A stretch of DNA of 64,000 bases from Oscillospiraceae bacterium. Lineage in GTDB: Bacteria; Bacillota; Clostridia; Oscillospirales; Oscillospiraceae. The notes beneath the pieces are model-generated. The model did not search any database and had not been told where the DNA came from. It saw only the letters and a program-made list of their open reading frames with translations. Of this stretch, positions 45,332 through 55,321 are shown in pieces. The position numbers and the translations under genes were made by a program. How positions within the stretch are numbered: position 1 is the stretch's first letter; each line of letters opens with the position of its first letter. Location: assembly GCA_017458335.1 (NCBI GenBank), contig JAFTFT010000009.1:1-64000 (forward strand), in the 5' to 3' direction.

Positions 45332-46201
45332 ATGAGAAGAACGATTGCAATGCTGCTGGCCGTGATGATGCTGTTTGCGCTGGGCGCTGCCCAGGCTTTT
45401 GCGGCCGATGCCGAAGTCCCCAGCGGCGTGGAGGACGGCGTCCTCACCATCGCCATGGAATGTGCCTATGCCCCGTACAACTGGACTCAGACCGACGACT
45501 CGAACGGCGCCGTCCCCATCGCGAATGTCCCCGGCTCCTATGCCAATGGCTATGACGTCATGATCGGCAAGAAGATCTGTGAAGCCAACGGCTGGGAACT
45601 CGAGGTCATCCAGTCCGACTGGGATTCGCTGGTTCCCGGTGTCCAGACCGGCACCTTTGACGCCGTCATCGCCGGCCAGTCCATGACTGCCGAGCGCGCC
45701 GAGCAGGTCGACTTTGCCGGCCCCTACTTCTATGCCACCATTGTCTGCCTGACCAAGGCGGACAGCCCCCTGGCCTCTGCCACCGGAATCGCGGATCTCG
45801 CCGGACACAGCTGCACCGCGCAGATCGCCACCATCTGGTATGACACCTGCCTGCCCCAGATCGAAGGCGCCAAGATCATGACCGCCGCCGAGACCGCCCC
45901 GGCCATGCTGATGGCGCTGGAGACCGACACGGTTGAGTTCGTCTGCACCGACATGCCCACAGCCCAGGGCGCCGTGGCCGCCTATCCCGACATGGCGATT
46001 CTGGACTTCTCCGGCACGGACGGCGACTTCCAGTTCACCGAGCAGGAGCGCGCCGAGAACGTCAACATCGGCGTCTCCATGATGAAGGGCAACACCGTTC
46101 TGAAGGAAGCCATCGACGAGGTGCTCTCTACCATGACGGCAGACGACTTCAACGACCTGATGGCCGAGGCCATCTCCATCCAGCCCCTGAGCGAGGACTA
46201 A
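45332..46201 (+). CDS. Lysine-type amino-acid ABC binding protein
   Basis: 289 aa, family-3 (HisJ/GlnH-like) extracytoplasmic binding protein. The signal peptide MRRTIAMLLAVMMLFALGAA ends AQAFA-AD with no lipobox cysteine. LTIAMECAYAPYNWTQ opens the ligand fold, and GYDVMIGKKICEANGWELEV and TGTFDAVIAGQSMTAERAEQ follow the family pattern. The upstream L box makes lysine the expected ligand. ATG 45332 follows AAAGGAAAAACC. The gene end is repeated downstream (see repeat entry). Confidence 0.93.
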   Translation: MRRTIAMLLAVMMLFALGAAQAFAADAEVPSGVEDGVLTIAMECAYAPYNWTQTDDSNGAVPIANVPGSYANGYDVMIGKKICEANGWELEVIQSDWDSLVPGVQTGTFDAVIAGQSMTAERAEQVDFAGPYFYATIVCLTKADSPLASATGIADLAGHSCTAQIATIWYDTCLPQIEGAKIMTAAETAPAMLMALETDTVEFVCTDMPTAQGAVAAYPDMAILDFSGTDGDFQFTEQERAENVNIGVSMMKGNTVLKEAIDEVLSTMTADDFNDLMAEAISIQPLSED

Positions 46202-46342
46202 GAGTCAGAGAACGGATTCTTCCCCGCCCCCCGGCGGGGAAGATGCACTGTGCCGACCGACAGACCAGCCCCTGAGCGAGGATTAAGCTTCGAGGAAGCT
46301 GCGGTTTGCCGACCGACAGACCGGCCCCTGAGCGAGGATTAA
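46181..46342. repeat. Triplicated gene-end sequence of the lysine-binding protein
   Basis: The last codons and stop (Q-P-L-S-E-D-stop, 46181-46201) recur at 46266-46286 (same peptide, GAC to GAT) and 46322-46342 (Arg for Gln). Copies 2 and 3 each carry the same 15-nt preceding block (TGCCGACCGACAGAC), so the unit is 36 nt long at a 56-nt period. A GC palindrome (TTCCCCG..CGGGGAA, about 46220-46241) lies between copies 1 and 2. The uvrB end shows the same plan. Confidence 0.9.
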
Positions 46343-46378
46343 TCTTCAGGGCAGAAAAAACCATCCCAGAGCACAGAC

Positions 46379-46405
46379 GGGCGGGAGCTGAACTCCCGCC
46401 CTTTT
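46379..46405 (+). terminator. Attenuating terminator between binding protein and permease
   Basis: Perfect 9-bp stem GGGCGGGAG/CTCCCGCCC with CTGAA loop and TTTT. It should lower permease and ATPase expression relative to the binding protein. Confidence 0.85.
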
Positions 46406-46436
46406 GACGACAGAACGGACAGTAAGGAGCAGACGC

Positions 46437-47285
46437 ATGAACAAGTTTGCACAGCTCGCGGCAGACATTACCAAGCTTTGGACCAAATACCACACGGCCT
46501 ATTTAAGCGGGATTGAAAACACCCTGATTCTCGCCCTGGTGGGTACGGTGATCGGATGCCTGATCGGCTTTATCTGCGGCATTCTCAATACCATCCCGCG
46601 GCGGCCCAACGACCACCCGTTGAAGAAAGCTATCCTGGCTCTGGTCCGGGTGATCATCCGGATCTATGTGGAGGTCTTCCGCGGCACGCCGATGGTGCTG
46701 CAGGCGGTGTTCCTGTTCTACGGCCTGCCGTACTTTACGGACAACGCCGTGAAGTTCACGTCAGTCTGGGCGGCGGCCATCGTGGTTGTTTCCATCAACA
46801 CGGGCGCATACATGGCCGAATCGGTCCGCGGCGGCATCATCTCCGTCGATCCCGGACAGACCGAGGGCGCCATGGCCATCGGCATGACCCACGTGCAGAC
46901 CATGACAAGCGTGATTCTACCCCAGGCGCTGCGCAACATCATGCCGCAGATCGGAAATAACTTCATCATCAACGTGAAGGACACTTCCGTCATGTTCATC
47001 ATCGGCTTCCCGGATTTCTTCGCCGCACACCGGGCTACGGTGGGCGCGAGCTACCTCTACTTCCCCTCGGCTACGGTGGAGATGGTGGGCTATCTCACCA
47101 TGACGCTGATCGCCTCCTTCCTGCTGCGCTGGGTGGAGAAGAAGATGGACGGCTCCGGCAACTACGAACTGGTCCAGGAGGATCAGCTGACCATGACCGC
47201 CGGGACCTATCGCCATCCCGATAAAGGTACGCCCTTTGATGAGCGCAGCAAAGAGTACGAGAACAGAGAAAAGGAGGCGGAATAA
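46437..47285 (+). CDS. Polar amino-acid ABC permease
   Basis: 282 aa, HisM/GlnP-type membrane subunit. [20 protein letters not shown] begins the first helix. [18 protein letters not shown] and [20 protein letters not shown] (EAA loop) are diagnostic. A hydrophilic C-terminal tail of about 40 residues is longer than usual. ATG 46437 follows AAGGAGC. It is co-transcribed with the ATPase (1-nt gap). Confidence 0.94.
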   Translation: MNKFAQLAADITKLWTKYHTAYLSGIENTLILALVGTVIGCLIGFICGILNTIPRRPNDHPLKKAILALVRVIIRIYVEVFRGTPMVLQAVFLFYGLPYFTDNAVKFTSVWAAAIVVVSINTGAYMAESVRGGIISVDPGQTEGAMAIGMTHVQTMTSVILPQALRNIMPQIGNNFIINVKDTSVMFIIGFPDFFAAHRATVGASYLYFPSATVEMVGYLTMTLIASFLLRWVEKKMDGSGNYELVQEDQLTMTAGTYRHPDKGTPFDERSKEYENREKEAE

Positions 47286-47286
47286 G

Positions 47287-48024
47287 ATGCAGGACTTAAT
47301 TCTGCAGATCAATCATCTGTCCAAATCCTTCGGCTCCCATGAGGTTCTCAAGGACATCGACTTTACCGTCAGCCACGGCGATGTCATCAGCATCATCGGC
47401 GCCTCCGGCTCCGGAAAATCCACCCTGCTGCGCTGCGTTAATCTCCTGGAGACCCCCACGTCCGGAGAGATTCTCTATCACGGGAAAAACGTCCTGCAGC
47501 GAGGAACGAACCCGGCGGAATACCGGGCCCATGTGGGCATGGTGTTCCAGTCCTTCAATCTCTTCAACAACATGACCGTCCTGGAAAACTGCATGGTGGG
47601 CCAGATCAAGGTCCTGAAGCGGGATAAAACCGAGGCCAGGGAGCACGCCATGCACTATCTGGAAAAGGTTGGCATGACCCCGTATATCAACGCCCGCCCG
47701 CGGCAGATTTCAGGCGGCCAGAAGCAGCGCGTCGCCATTGCCCGCGCCATGGCGATGGACCCGGAGGTGCTGCTGTTTGACGAGCCGACCTCGGCCCTGG
47801 ACCCGGAGATGGTCGGGGAAGTTCTGACCGTCATGAAGGATCTCGCGGAGAGCGGCATGACGATGCTGGTCGTCACCCACGAGATGGCCTTTGCACGGGA
47901 CGTGAGCAGACGGGTTGTCTACATGAACGGCGGCGTGATCTGTGAGCAGGGGAGCCCGGAGGAAATCTTTGGAAACCCCAGAAAGCAGGAGACCATCGAC
48001 TTTCTCTCCCGGTTCAGAGGCTGA
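47287..48024 (+). CDS. Polar amino-acid ABC ATPase
   Basis: 245 aa, GlnQ/HisP type. Walker [10 protein letters not shown] (39-47), Q-loop VFQSFNLF, signature ISGGQKQR, Walker [12 protein letters not shown] and switch VTHE are all canonical. It energises the lysine importer. AAGGAGG lies upstream, overlapping the permease end. Confidence 0.96.
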   Translation: MQDLILQINHLSKSFGSHEVLKDIDFTVSHGDVISIIGASGSGKSTLLRCVNLLETPTSGEILYHGKNVLQRGTNPAEYRAHVGMVFQSFNLFNNMTVLENCMVGQIKVLKRDKTEAREHAMHYLEKVGMTPYINARPRQISGGQKQRVAIARAMAMDPEVLLFDEPTSALDPEMVGEVLTVMKDLAESGMTMLVVTHEMAFARDVSRRVVYMNGGVICEQGSPEEIFGNPRKQETIDFLSRFRG

Positions 48025-48044
48025 ACTGCGTCAGAGACAAAGGC

Positions 48045-48084
48045 TGCGGAGCCGGCGGATGTTATTGATTCCGCCGGCTTCGCA
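48045..48084 (+). terminator. Hairpin ending the lysine transporter operon
   Basis: 15-bp stem (TGCGGAGCCGGCGGA with its partner, one G-T pair) and 10-nt loop. The T-tract is weak. The following gene's -35 lies in its loop and descending arm. Confidence 0.6.
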
Positions 48085-48093
48085 TGTTATACT
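48065..48093 (+). promoter_or_regulatory. Promoter of the TrkA-RyR membrane protein
   Basis: -35 TTGATT (48065-48070), 17-nt spacer, -10 TATACT (48088-48093), embedded in the terminator hairpin. Confidence 0.6.
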
Positions 48094-48187
48094 GCTTAAC
48101 GGAAACGATTGTCCGGCGAGGTAAATCTCCCCGCACTTCACTAAAGGGTATTTCATCAAATTCATCAATCTGAACGGAGGCATGCGG

Positions 48188-50062
48188 ATGCTCCCAATTC
48201 TGAGTCTGATTCTGTCGGCGCTGGTGTTCTTCGCCATGATCCTCGGCCTGGTGCTCAAACCGGCTGCCGCCCGGCGGCTGAGCGCGGTATTTATGACGAT
48301 TGCCGTGGTCGGCGGACTGATCATCTACGGCATCGGGTACGCAGAGGCGCTGGAAGGCAGCCTGGCCCTGACCGTGATCCGTACGCCGATGACCGTCATT
48401 CGCATGTTCATCGGCGTCAACGACCTGGATACCATCAAAAACACAACACCGGTATCGACCCAGGCAGGTCTGATTGTCTTCTGGGTGGTACACCTGATGG
48501 CCTTCTATTCCATGGCCAGCGCCGCCATGTACACCATCGGCGCGGGACTGCTGCGTTATCTGCGCTTTGTGCTGGCCCGCCACGGGGACCTTACGCTGAT
48601 CTACGGCATCAATGAAAAAAGCGTCACGCTTGGACGCGAATGTGTTTCTGCCGGAAAGACTTCGGTGGTTTTTATCGCGGAGAGCGCGGACGAAGCGGCG
48701 GTGAATGATCTGAACACGGCGGGCATGTCCGTCCTGACCGGAAGCGCGGCGGTACGGTCCGAAAAGCCCGTGATCCGGAAATTGCGGATCCGGAAACGGA
48801 AGCTCACGGTCTATGCGCTCGATCAGGCGGAAGATGAGAATCTGTTCTATGCGCTGCGCCTGAAGGACGCGCTGGAGAAGGCCGGGGTTCCGGCGAAAAA
48901 CACCCAGATCACGCTGCCCGGCGCGGAGGATATTCTGGCGCCGATGCTGCAGGTCTCGGAAGAGCGCTACGGCTTCGGATATGTCAATGTGTTCGATTCG
49001 GCCGATCTGGCGGCGCGGGCACTGATTCGCACCTGCCCGCCCTGGAACTTCATGCACTTTGACACGGAGGGAAGGGCGACAGAAGACTTCGACTGTGTGG
49101 TGGCGGGCTTCGGCCGGCACGGACAGGCGGCGCTGAAGAAACTTGTCATGAACGGGCAGTTTGCCGGAAGCACGTTTCACGCGGCAGTGTTCTCGCCGAA
49201 CGTGGAGAATGAATCGGGCTTCCTGGAGGCGGACAGCCCGGAACTGCTGCGGCAGTATGACATCCGGCGCATTGCGGCGGATGCCCGGAGCAGTATGTTT
49301 TACGACCATATCCGCTCTCATTTGGGGAGCCTCAAGATGATCGTGATCTGCACCGGAGATGAAGTGATGAACCGGGAGATTTCAGACAATCTGATGCTGT
49401 TCCTCCGGCGGAATCACGCGGAACGGATCTGTGTCGTACAGTGTGACAACAGCGGCGTCCGCTATCAGGAGACGGTGGGCAAGCCGGTTGTCCGGACGGA
49501 GATCTGTTCGCTGGACTATCTCTCCGCGAAAGAGGCGGACCGGCTGGCAATCCTGCTCAACAGCACCTATGACAACTCGGACCGGAGCGACTGGGAGAAA
49601 TGGATGGCCTGCGACAGCTTCGGGAAGATGTCCTCCAGGGCCTCGGCGGACTTCCTCCCGGCCTTCATTCGCATCTCCGGCAGCAGCAGGGAAGATATCC
49701 TGGCCGGAACCTGGAATCCGGACAGCGCGCTTCAGCAGGTGCTGGGGCAGACGGAGCATCTCCGCTGGTGTGCATTCCATTATGCGATGGGCTATGTCCC
49801 GATGAGCCGGATGGAGTTTGAAGCCAACGCCGAGGCCTTCTCCCGGCTGCAGGCGGAGGGGAAGCACCCAGGATTCCGGATTTCAAAGAATCCGCAGGAG
49901 AGAAAACATGCCTGCCTCATCCCCTGGGAGGAGCTGGACAGGCTTTCGGAGGAGGAAAACCGCGCAACCGGGCGGAATGTGGACTACAAACAGATCGACA
50001 TCAACAATGTCCTGGCCCTGCCGAAACTCCTGCGCGCGGAAGAGGATGCCGCCAAAAAGTAA
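48188..50062 (+). CDS. Membrane protein with tandem TrkA-like Rossmann domains and RyR-like C-terminus
   Basis: 624 aa. Three or four N-terminal membrane helices (about 1-125) lead into a first nucleotide-binding fold starting LTLIYGINEKSVTLGREC and a second starting FDCVVAGFGRHGQAALKKL (GxGxxG type). The last 120 residues (EHLRWCAFHYAMGYVP, then HACLIPWEELDRLSEEENR) resemble the RyR domain, which in bacteria is proposed to bind nucleotide-derived ligands. There is no P-loop of a potassium channel in a usable place. A ligand-gated membrane sensor is a reasonable guess. ATG 48182 is also possible, but CGGAGG is better spaced from 48188. The gene is monocistronic. Confidence 0.7.
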   Translation: MLPILSLILSALVFFAMILGLVLKPAAARRLSAVFMTIAVVGGLIIYGIGYAEALEGSLALTVIRTPMTVIRMFIGVNDLDTIKNTTPVSTQAGLIVFWVVHLMAFYSMASAAMYTIGAGLLRYLRFVLARHGDLTLIYGINEKSVTLGRECVSAGKTSVVFIAESADEAAVNDLNTAGMSVLTGSAAVRSEKPVIRKLRIRKRKLTVYALDQAEDENLFYALRLKDALEKAGVPAKNTQITLPGAEDILAPMLQVSEERYGFGYVNVFDSADLAARALIRTCPPWNFMHFDTEGRATEDFDCVVAGFGRHGQAALKKLVMNGQFAGSTFHAAVFSPNVENESGFLEADSPELLRQYDIRRIAADARSSMFYDHIRSHLGSLKMIVICTGDEVMNREISDNLMLFLRRNHAERICVVQCDNSGVRYQETVGKPVVRTEICSLDYLSAKEADRLAILLNSTYDNSDRSDWEKWMACDSFGKMSSRASADFLPAFIRISGSSREDILAGTWNPDSALQQVLGQTEHLRWCAFHYAMGYVPMSRMEFEANAEAFSRLQAEGKHPGFRISKNPQERKHACLIPWEELDRLSEEENRATGRNVDYKQIDINNVLALPKLLRAEEDAAKK

Positions 50063-50083
50063 AGAAGCGGATGCCGCAACCGG

Positions 50084-50109
50084 AAAACACCGACGGGATC
50101 GGTGTTTTT
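50084..50109 (+). terminator. Terminator after the TrkA-RyR gene
   Basis: 10-bp stem AAAACACCGA/TCGGTGTTTT with 5-nt loop and T-tract. Confidence 0.88.
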
Positions 50110-50141
50110 CGCATTTTCGACATGAATTCACAGACTCTTTA

Positions 50142-50170
50142 TTGCAACGGGAGGAAAAAGAGCGTATAAT
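50142..50170 (+). promoter_or_regulatory. Promoter of uvrA
   Basis: -35 TTGCAA (50142-50147), 17-nt spacer, perfect -10 TATAAT (50165-50170). I see no clear LexA box nearby. Confidence 0.78.
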
Positions 50171-50209
50171 AAAACAGTTACAGAATAAGCAGGTAAGGAA
50201 CCGAAACCC

Positions 50210-53044
50210 ATGCAGGAAAACATCGTTATCAAAGGCGCGAGAGAGAACAACCTCAAAAACATCAATGTGGAGATTCCGCGGGACAGGCTGACGGTCGTCA
50301 CAGGCCTCTCCGGGAGCGGAAAATCCAGCCTGGCGTTTGATACCATCTATGCCGAAGGGCAGCGCCGTTATGTGGAGAGCCTCAGCTCCTATGCAAGAAT
50401 GTTCCTCGGACAGATGGACAAGCCCGATGTGGACTCCATCGACGGACTCTCGCCGGCCATTTCCATTGATCAGAAAACCACGTCAAAGAATCCCCGTTCC
50501 ACCGTGGGCACGGTGACGGAGATCTATGACTATCTGCGTTTGCTGTATGCGCGCATCGGGATTCCGCACTGCCCGAAGTGCGGGCGTGAGATCCGCCAGC
50601 AGACCGTGGACCAGATCGTCGACCGTCTGATGCAGCTTCCCGAGGGAACCCGGTTCTCTCTGCTGGCGCCGGTGGTGCGCGGCAAGAAGGGCGAGCATAA
50701 AAAGATCCTGGAGGACGCGAAGCGCTCCGGCTATGTCCGCGCCCGGGTGGACGGACTGGTCTATGACCTGGCGGAAGAGATCCCGCTGGACAAAAACAAA
50801 AAGCACACCATCGAGGTCATCGTGGACCGGATCGCCGTCAAGGACAGCATCCGGCGCCGCCTTACGGACTCCGCCGAAACGGCGCTGAGCCTCTCCGGCG
50901 GCCTGTTGACGGCAGAACTGAAGGACACGGAAGAGGAACTCAGCTTTTCCCAGAATTACGCATGTCCGGACTGCGGAATCTCGCTGGAAGAGATTACGCC
51001 GCGGCTGTTTTCCTTCAACAACCCCCACGGGGCCTGCCCGACCTGCTCGGGCCTTGGAATTCAAATGCTGATTGACCCGGAGCTCATCATGCCAAACCGC
51101 AAGCTCAGCATCGAAAACGGCGGCATCAACGCCTCGGGCTGGGGGAATGTCAAGTCGGACGGCATCTCCAAGATGTACTTTGACGCGATGGCGAAAAAAT
51201 ACCATTTCAAGCTCTCCGACCCCATCGAGACCCTTTCTCCGGAGGCAATCGACGCGATCCTCTACGGGACGAAGGGAGAGCCGCTGCAGCTTCGCTATGA
51301 AAAGGCAGACGGCCACGGCGTGATTAAGAGAGAATTCGAGGGCATTGTCCCGAACCTGGAACGGCGCTACCGCGAGACCCAGAGCCCCGGAATGCGGGCG
51401 GAGATCGAATCCTGCATGTCCGAGACACCCTGCCCCGCCTGCGGAGGGCAGCGCCTGAAGCAGACGGCCCTGGCCGTGACGGTGGGAGGTAAAAACATCG
51501 CCGAACTTACAAGGCTCTCGGTGGTGAACGCGGCGGAATTCCTGAACGGCCTGACCCTCACGCCGAAGGAGCAGCTGATCGCGGCCCAGATCATCAAGGA
51601 AATCCGCAGCCGGCTGGAGTTTTTAAGCAGCGTGGGCCTCGGCTATCTGACGCTCTCCCGCGCTTCCGGAACGCTCTCGGGCGGCGAGAGCCAGCGGATC
51701 CGCCTGGCGACCCAGATCGGATCCAGCCTGATGGGCGTGCTGTATATCCTGGACGAACCCAGCATCGGCCTGCACCAGCGTGACAACGCCAAGCTCCTGA
51801 AGACCCTGTACCGGCTGCGCGACCTGGGAAATACCCTGGTTGTGGTGGAGCATGACGAAGAGACCATGCGCGCGGCGGACCATGTCATCGACATCGGCCC
51901 GGGCGCCGGCATCAACGGCGGAAAGGTGGTCTGCGCGGGAACGGTGGACGATCTCTGCGCCTGCCCCGAGTCGGTCACCGGCCAGTATCTCAGCGGTAGA
52001 AAGAAGATCCCCGTTCCCACGGCGCGCCGGCAGGGGAACGGACATGAGCTCGTCATCCGCGGCGCGGCGGAGCACAACCTGAAGGGAATCGACGTGCGCT
52101 TCCCCCTGGGCGAACTGATCTGTGTCACCGGCGTGTCCGGGAGCGGGAAGTCCTCCCTGATTCAGGAGATTCTCTACAAGGTCCTGGCCTCGGAAAAGAA
52201 CCGGGCCAAGGTACATCCGGGAAAGTACGACAGCATCGAGGGCCTGGACTTTGTCGACAAGGTGATCGCGCTGGACCAGAGTCCCATCGGACGGACGCCC
52301 CGGTCCAACCCCGCGACCTATACGGGCCTGTTTGACGACATCCGGAACCTCTTCGCCTCCACCCAGGACGCGCGGCTGCGCGGCTACAGCCAGGGGCGGT
52401 TCTCCTTCAACACGAAGGGCGGACGCTGTGAGGCCTGCTCCGGCGACGGCCTTGTGAAGATCGAGATGCATTTTCTTCCGGATGTGTATGTCCCCTGCGA
52501 GGTCTGCGGCGGACGCCGCTACAACCGGGAGACGCTGGAAGTGCGCTATAAGGGGAAAAATATCTCCGAAGTCCTGGATATGACCGTGGAGGAAGCCCTC
52601 GGCTTCTTTACCAACCAGGAAAAGATCCGCGACCGGCTCCAGACACTCTATGATGTGGGCCTCGGCTACATCAAGCTGGGCCAGTCCAGTACGACGCTCT
52701 CCGGCGGCGAGGCCCAGCGGGTCAAGCTCGCGACGGAGCTTTCGAAGCGGGCCACGGGGCGAACGGTCTATATCCTGGACGAGCCGACCACGGGCCTGCA
52801 TGTGGCGGATGTCCACCGTCTGACGGACATCCTGTCGCGCCTGACCGACGCGGGGAACACCGTCATCGTGATTGAACACAACCTGGACGTCATCAAGGTC
52901 GCCGACCATATTATCGATCTGGGCCCCGAGGGCGGCGACGAGGGCGGCGAGCTGGTCTTTGCCGGCACGCCGGAAGACTGTGCCCGCTGTGAGGCAAGTT
53001 ACACCGGTCAGTACCTGAAACAGGTGCTTGACCCGGAAGAATAA
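50210..53044 (+). CDS. uvrA: UvrABC excinuclease subunit A
   Basis: 944 aa, damage-recognition ABC-type ATPase dimer. Walker A sites are GLSGSGKS (32-39) and GVSGSGKS (about 641-648). Zinc-binding cysteines occur near 120 (CPKCG), in CPDCG..CPTCSG (about 253-280) and in CEACSG..CEVCGG (about 743-770). Signatures LSGGESQR and LSGGEAQR are intact. AGGTAAGG precedes the ATG. Confidence 0.98.
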   Translation: MQENIVIKGARENNLKNINVEIPRDRLTVVTGLSGSGKSSLAFDTIYAEGQRRYVESLSSYARMFLGQMDKPDVDSIDGLSPAISIDQKTTSKNPRSTVGTVTEIYDYLRLLYARIGIPHCPKCGREIRQQTVDQIVDRLMQLPEGTRFSLLAPVVRGKKGEHKKILEDAKRSGYVRARVDGLVYDLAEEIPLDKNKKHTIEVIVDRIAVKDSIRRRLTDSAETALSLSGGLLTAELKDTEEELSFSQNYACPDCGISLEEITPRLFSFNNPHGACPTCSGLGIQMLIDPELIMPNRKLSIENGGINASGWGNVKSDGISKMYFDAMAKKYHFKLSDPIETLSPEAIDAILYGTKGEPLQLRYEKADGHGVIKREFEGIVPNLERRYRETQSPGMRAEIESCMSETPCPACGGQRLKQTALAVTVGGKNIAELTRLSVVNAAEFLNGLTLTPKEQLIAAQIIKEIRSRLEFLSSVGLGYLTLSRASGTLSGGESQRIRLATQIGSSLMGVLYILDEPSIGLHQRDNAKLLKTLYRLRDLGNTLVVVEHDEETMRAADHVIDIGPGAGINGGKVVCAGTVDDLCACPESVTGQYLSGRKKIPVPTARRQGNGHELVIRGAAEHNLKGIDVRFPLGELICVTGVSGSGKSSLIQEILYKVLASEKNRAKVHPGKYDSIEGLDFVDKVIALDQSPIGRTPRSNPATYTGLFDDIRNLFASTQDARLRGYSQGRFSFNTKGGRCEACSGDGLVKIEMHFLPDVYVPCEVCGGRRYNRETLEVRYKGKNISEVLDMTVEEALGFFTNQEKIRDRLQTLYDVGLGYIKLGQSSTTLSGGEAQRVKLATELSKRATGRTVYILDEPTTGLHVADVHRLTDILSRLTDAGNTVIVIEHNLDVIKVADHIIDLGPEGGDEGGELVFAGTPEDCARCEASYTGQYLKQVLDPEE

Positions 53045-53080
53045 AAAAACCAGTGAAAATGGGGAGTCAGGAAATCTGCC

Positions 53081-55321
53081 GTGGATACGAGGATCAACCA
53101 GGAAGCGAATCACGAAGATGAGATCGACGTACTCAGCTGTACGGTCCGGAGCGTCATCTACTGCAACGAGGAAAACGGTTATGCCGTGCTGAGCGTGACC
53201 GATACCGACGGCGCGGAGCAGAAGATGACGGGGACCTTCCCCTATGCGTGGCCGGGAGAGACCATCACGGCCTACGGGCACTGGGGCATGCACGGAACCT
53301 ACGGGCGGCAGTTCGAGGCCGAGTCTTCGGAGCGCAGCACGCCGGAGGACGAGCGCTCCATGTTCTCGTATCTGGCATCCGGCGCGGTCAAGGGAATCGG
53401 CCCGGTGATGGCGGGACAGATCGTTGAGCGTTTCGGAAAGAGCGCGCTGCGCGTTCTGGAAGAGGAACCCATGCTGCTGACCGAAATCCGCGGGATCAGC
53501 CTGAACAAAGCGGAGAAAATTGCGAAGGAATTCAGACGGCAGGCCGGCCTGAAGAAGCTGGTGCTTCTGCTGAGCGCTTCCGGGATTGCCCCGGAATACG
53601 CGGTCCGGCTGTATCGGTTCTTCGGCGAGAACGCGCTGGAGCTGCTGAAGGAAAATCCCTATCTGCTGACCGTCGACGGGATCGGCGCCCCCTTTGCGGC
53701 GGCGGACCGTCTGGCCGAGGAACTGGGGATCGAGGATGCGGATCCGAACCGGATCCGTGCCGGCGTCACCTTTGTCCTGCGCCACAACGAACACAACGGA
53801 CACTGCTTCATCCCCTGGGCGAAGCTTTGTACCGCGGCGGCTCAGCAGCTGCAGCTGGAGCAGGGGGACATCGCCTCGGTGATGGAAGACATGGCGGAAC
53901 AGGGAGACCTGGTCCGTGACCCGATCGCCGGACAGGACGCCTGTTACCTGCCTGACATGTACCGGGCGGAGAAGGAGACCGCCGAGCGGATCTCGGCCAT
54001 GGTCCGGAAGCTGCCCGAAACGACACTCGACCTGGATCAGCTGATTGAGGAGTGCGAAGCGGAACAGGGGATGCATTTTGCCGAGCAGCAGAAACAGATT
54101 CTGCGCTACGCGCTGCAAAACCGCATTCTCGCCGTGACGGGCGGCCCCGGCACGGGGAAGACCACCTCGCTGCGCGCGGTGCTGAAGCTCTATGACCGGC
54201 TGGGACTCAGAACCCTGCTGGCCGCCCCCACGGGACGCGCCGCAAAGCGCATGACGGAGCTTACGGGAGCGGAAGCGGCCACCATCCACCGGATGCTGGG
54301 CGCGAAGCTTTCCGAGGACAGTCTGGAGCTTATCTTTACGAAAAACGCCGAGGATCCTCTGCAATGCGACGCGTTGATCATCGATGAATGTTCCATGGTG
54401 GACATCCGGCTGATGCACGCTCTGCTGAAAGCCTTACCGGCCTCTGCCCGCCTGATGCTGGTGGGAGACGCGGCGCAGCTGCCCGCGGTAGGCCCGGGCG
54501 ATGTGTTCTCGGCCATCCTGCGCAGCGAGGCGGTGCCTTCGGTGATGCTGACGGAGATCTTCCGCCAGCGGGAGAGCAGCCGCATCGTACGCAACGCACA
54601 CTTGATCAACCGCGGTGAGCACCCGAATCTCTCGGAGAACGCGGGCGATTTCTTCCGGCTGCAGCGCATGCAGGCCGGCTCCGTTGCGGAGACGGTGGTG
54701 GAACTGTGCAGTACCCGCCTCCCGAAAAAGATGCAGATTCCGCCGGAGGAGATTCAGGTCCTGGCCCCCACCAGAAAAGGGGACTGCGGCACGGCGGCTC
54801 TGAACAGGCTCCTGCAGGCGGCCCTGAATCCTCCCGCGCCGGAGAAAAAGGAGCGTCCCGTCGGGGATGTGATTTTCCGGGAAGGAGACCGCCTGATCCA
54901 GAACCGCAACGACTATAACGTGCTCTGGAAAAGCGCGGACGGGAGCAGCGGGCTCGGCGTGTTCAACGGAGACATCGGACTTCTGAAGGAGATCAATGTC
55001 GAGGACCAGACGATGACGGTGGACTTCGACGGCCGCGAGGCAACGTATGATTTTGAGTCGCTGGGCGATCTGGAGCATGCCTGGGCACTCACGGTGCACA
55101 AGTCTCAGGGCTCGGAATACCGGGCGGTGATTCTGGCGCTGACGGATTCCTCCCGGCGGTTGCTGACGCGTACGGTCCTGTACACCGCGGTAACCCGGGC
55201 GAGGGAGCTGCTCATCATGGTAGGAAATGAGAACATTGCCTTTCGCATGATTGACAACGTCGCCCCGAGCCGCCGCTATAATGCCCTGCGCATCCGCATC
55301 CGCGAGGCCTGCGGAAAATGA
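53081..55321 (+). CDS. recD2: RecD2 family ATP-dependent DNA helicase
   Basis: 746 aa, 5'-3' SF1B helicase of the RecBC-independent RecD2 class. The N-terminal OB-like part (about 10-90) precedes helix-hairpin-helix modules (about 95-200). The motor has Walker A GGPGTGKT (354-361), DE-box IIDECSMVD and GDAAQLP, and the C-terminal VHKSQGSEY and YTAVTRARE motifs. GTG 53081 with AGGAAA upstream is the start. comFC overlaps its end by 4 bp. Confidence 0.95.
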   Translation: MDTRINQEANHEDEIDVLSCTVRSVIYCNEENGYAVLSVTDTDGAEQKMTGTFPYAWPGETITAYGHWGMHGTYGRQFEAESSERSTPEDERSMFSYLASGAVKGIGPVMAGQIVERFGKSALRVLEEEPMLLTEIRGISLNKAEKIAKEFRRQAGLKKLVLLLSASGIAPEYAVRLYRFFGENALELLKENPYLLTVDGIGAPFAAADRLAEELGIEDADPNRIRAGVTFVLRHNEHNGHCFIPWAKLCTAAAQQLQLEQGDIASVMEDMAEQGDLVRDPIAGQDACYLPDMYRAEKETAERISAMVRKLPETTLDLDQLIEECEAEQGMHFAEQQKQILRYALQNRILAVTGGPGTGKTTSLRAVLKLYDRLGLRTLLAAPTGRAAKRMTELTGAEAATIHRMLGAKLSEDSLELIFTKNAEDPLQCDALIIDECSMVDIRLMHALLKALPASARLMLVGDAAQLPAVGPGDVFSAILRSEAVPSVMLTEIFRQRESSRIVRNAHLINRGEHPNLSENAGDFFRLQRMQAGSVAETVVELCSTRLPKKMQIPPEEIQVLAPTRKGDCGTAALNRLLQAALNPPAPEKKERPVGDVIFREGDRLIQNRNDYNVLWKSADGSSGLGVFNGDIGLLKEINVEDQTMTVDFDGREATYDFESLGDLEHAWALTVHKSQGSEYRAVILALTDSSRRLLTRTVLYTAVTRARELLIMVGNENIAFRMIDNVAPSRRYNALRIRIREACGK

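Noticed and set aside
48188-48580. A potassium-channel selectivity filter (TIGAG near residue 120) in the TrkA-RyR protein
   Set aside because: The tyrosine/phenylalanine of TxGYG is absent and no inner membrane helix follows before the first Rossmann domain.
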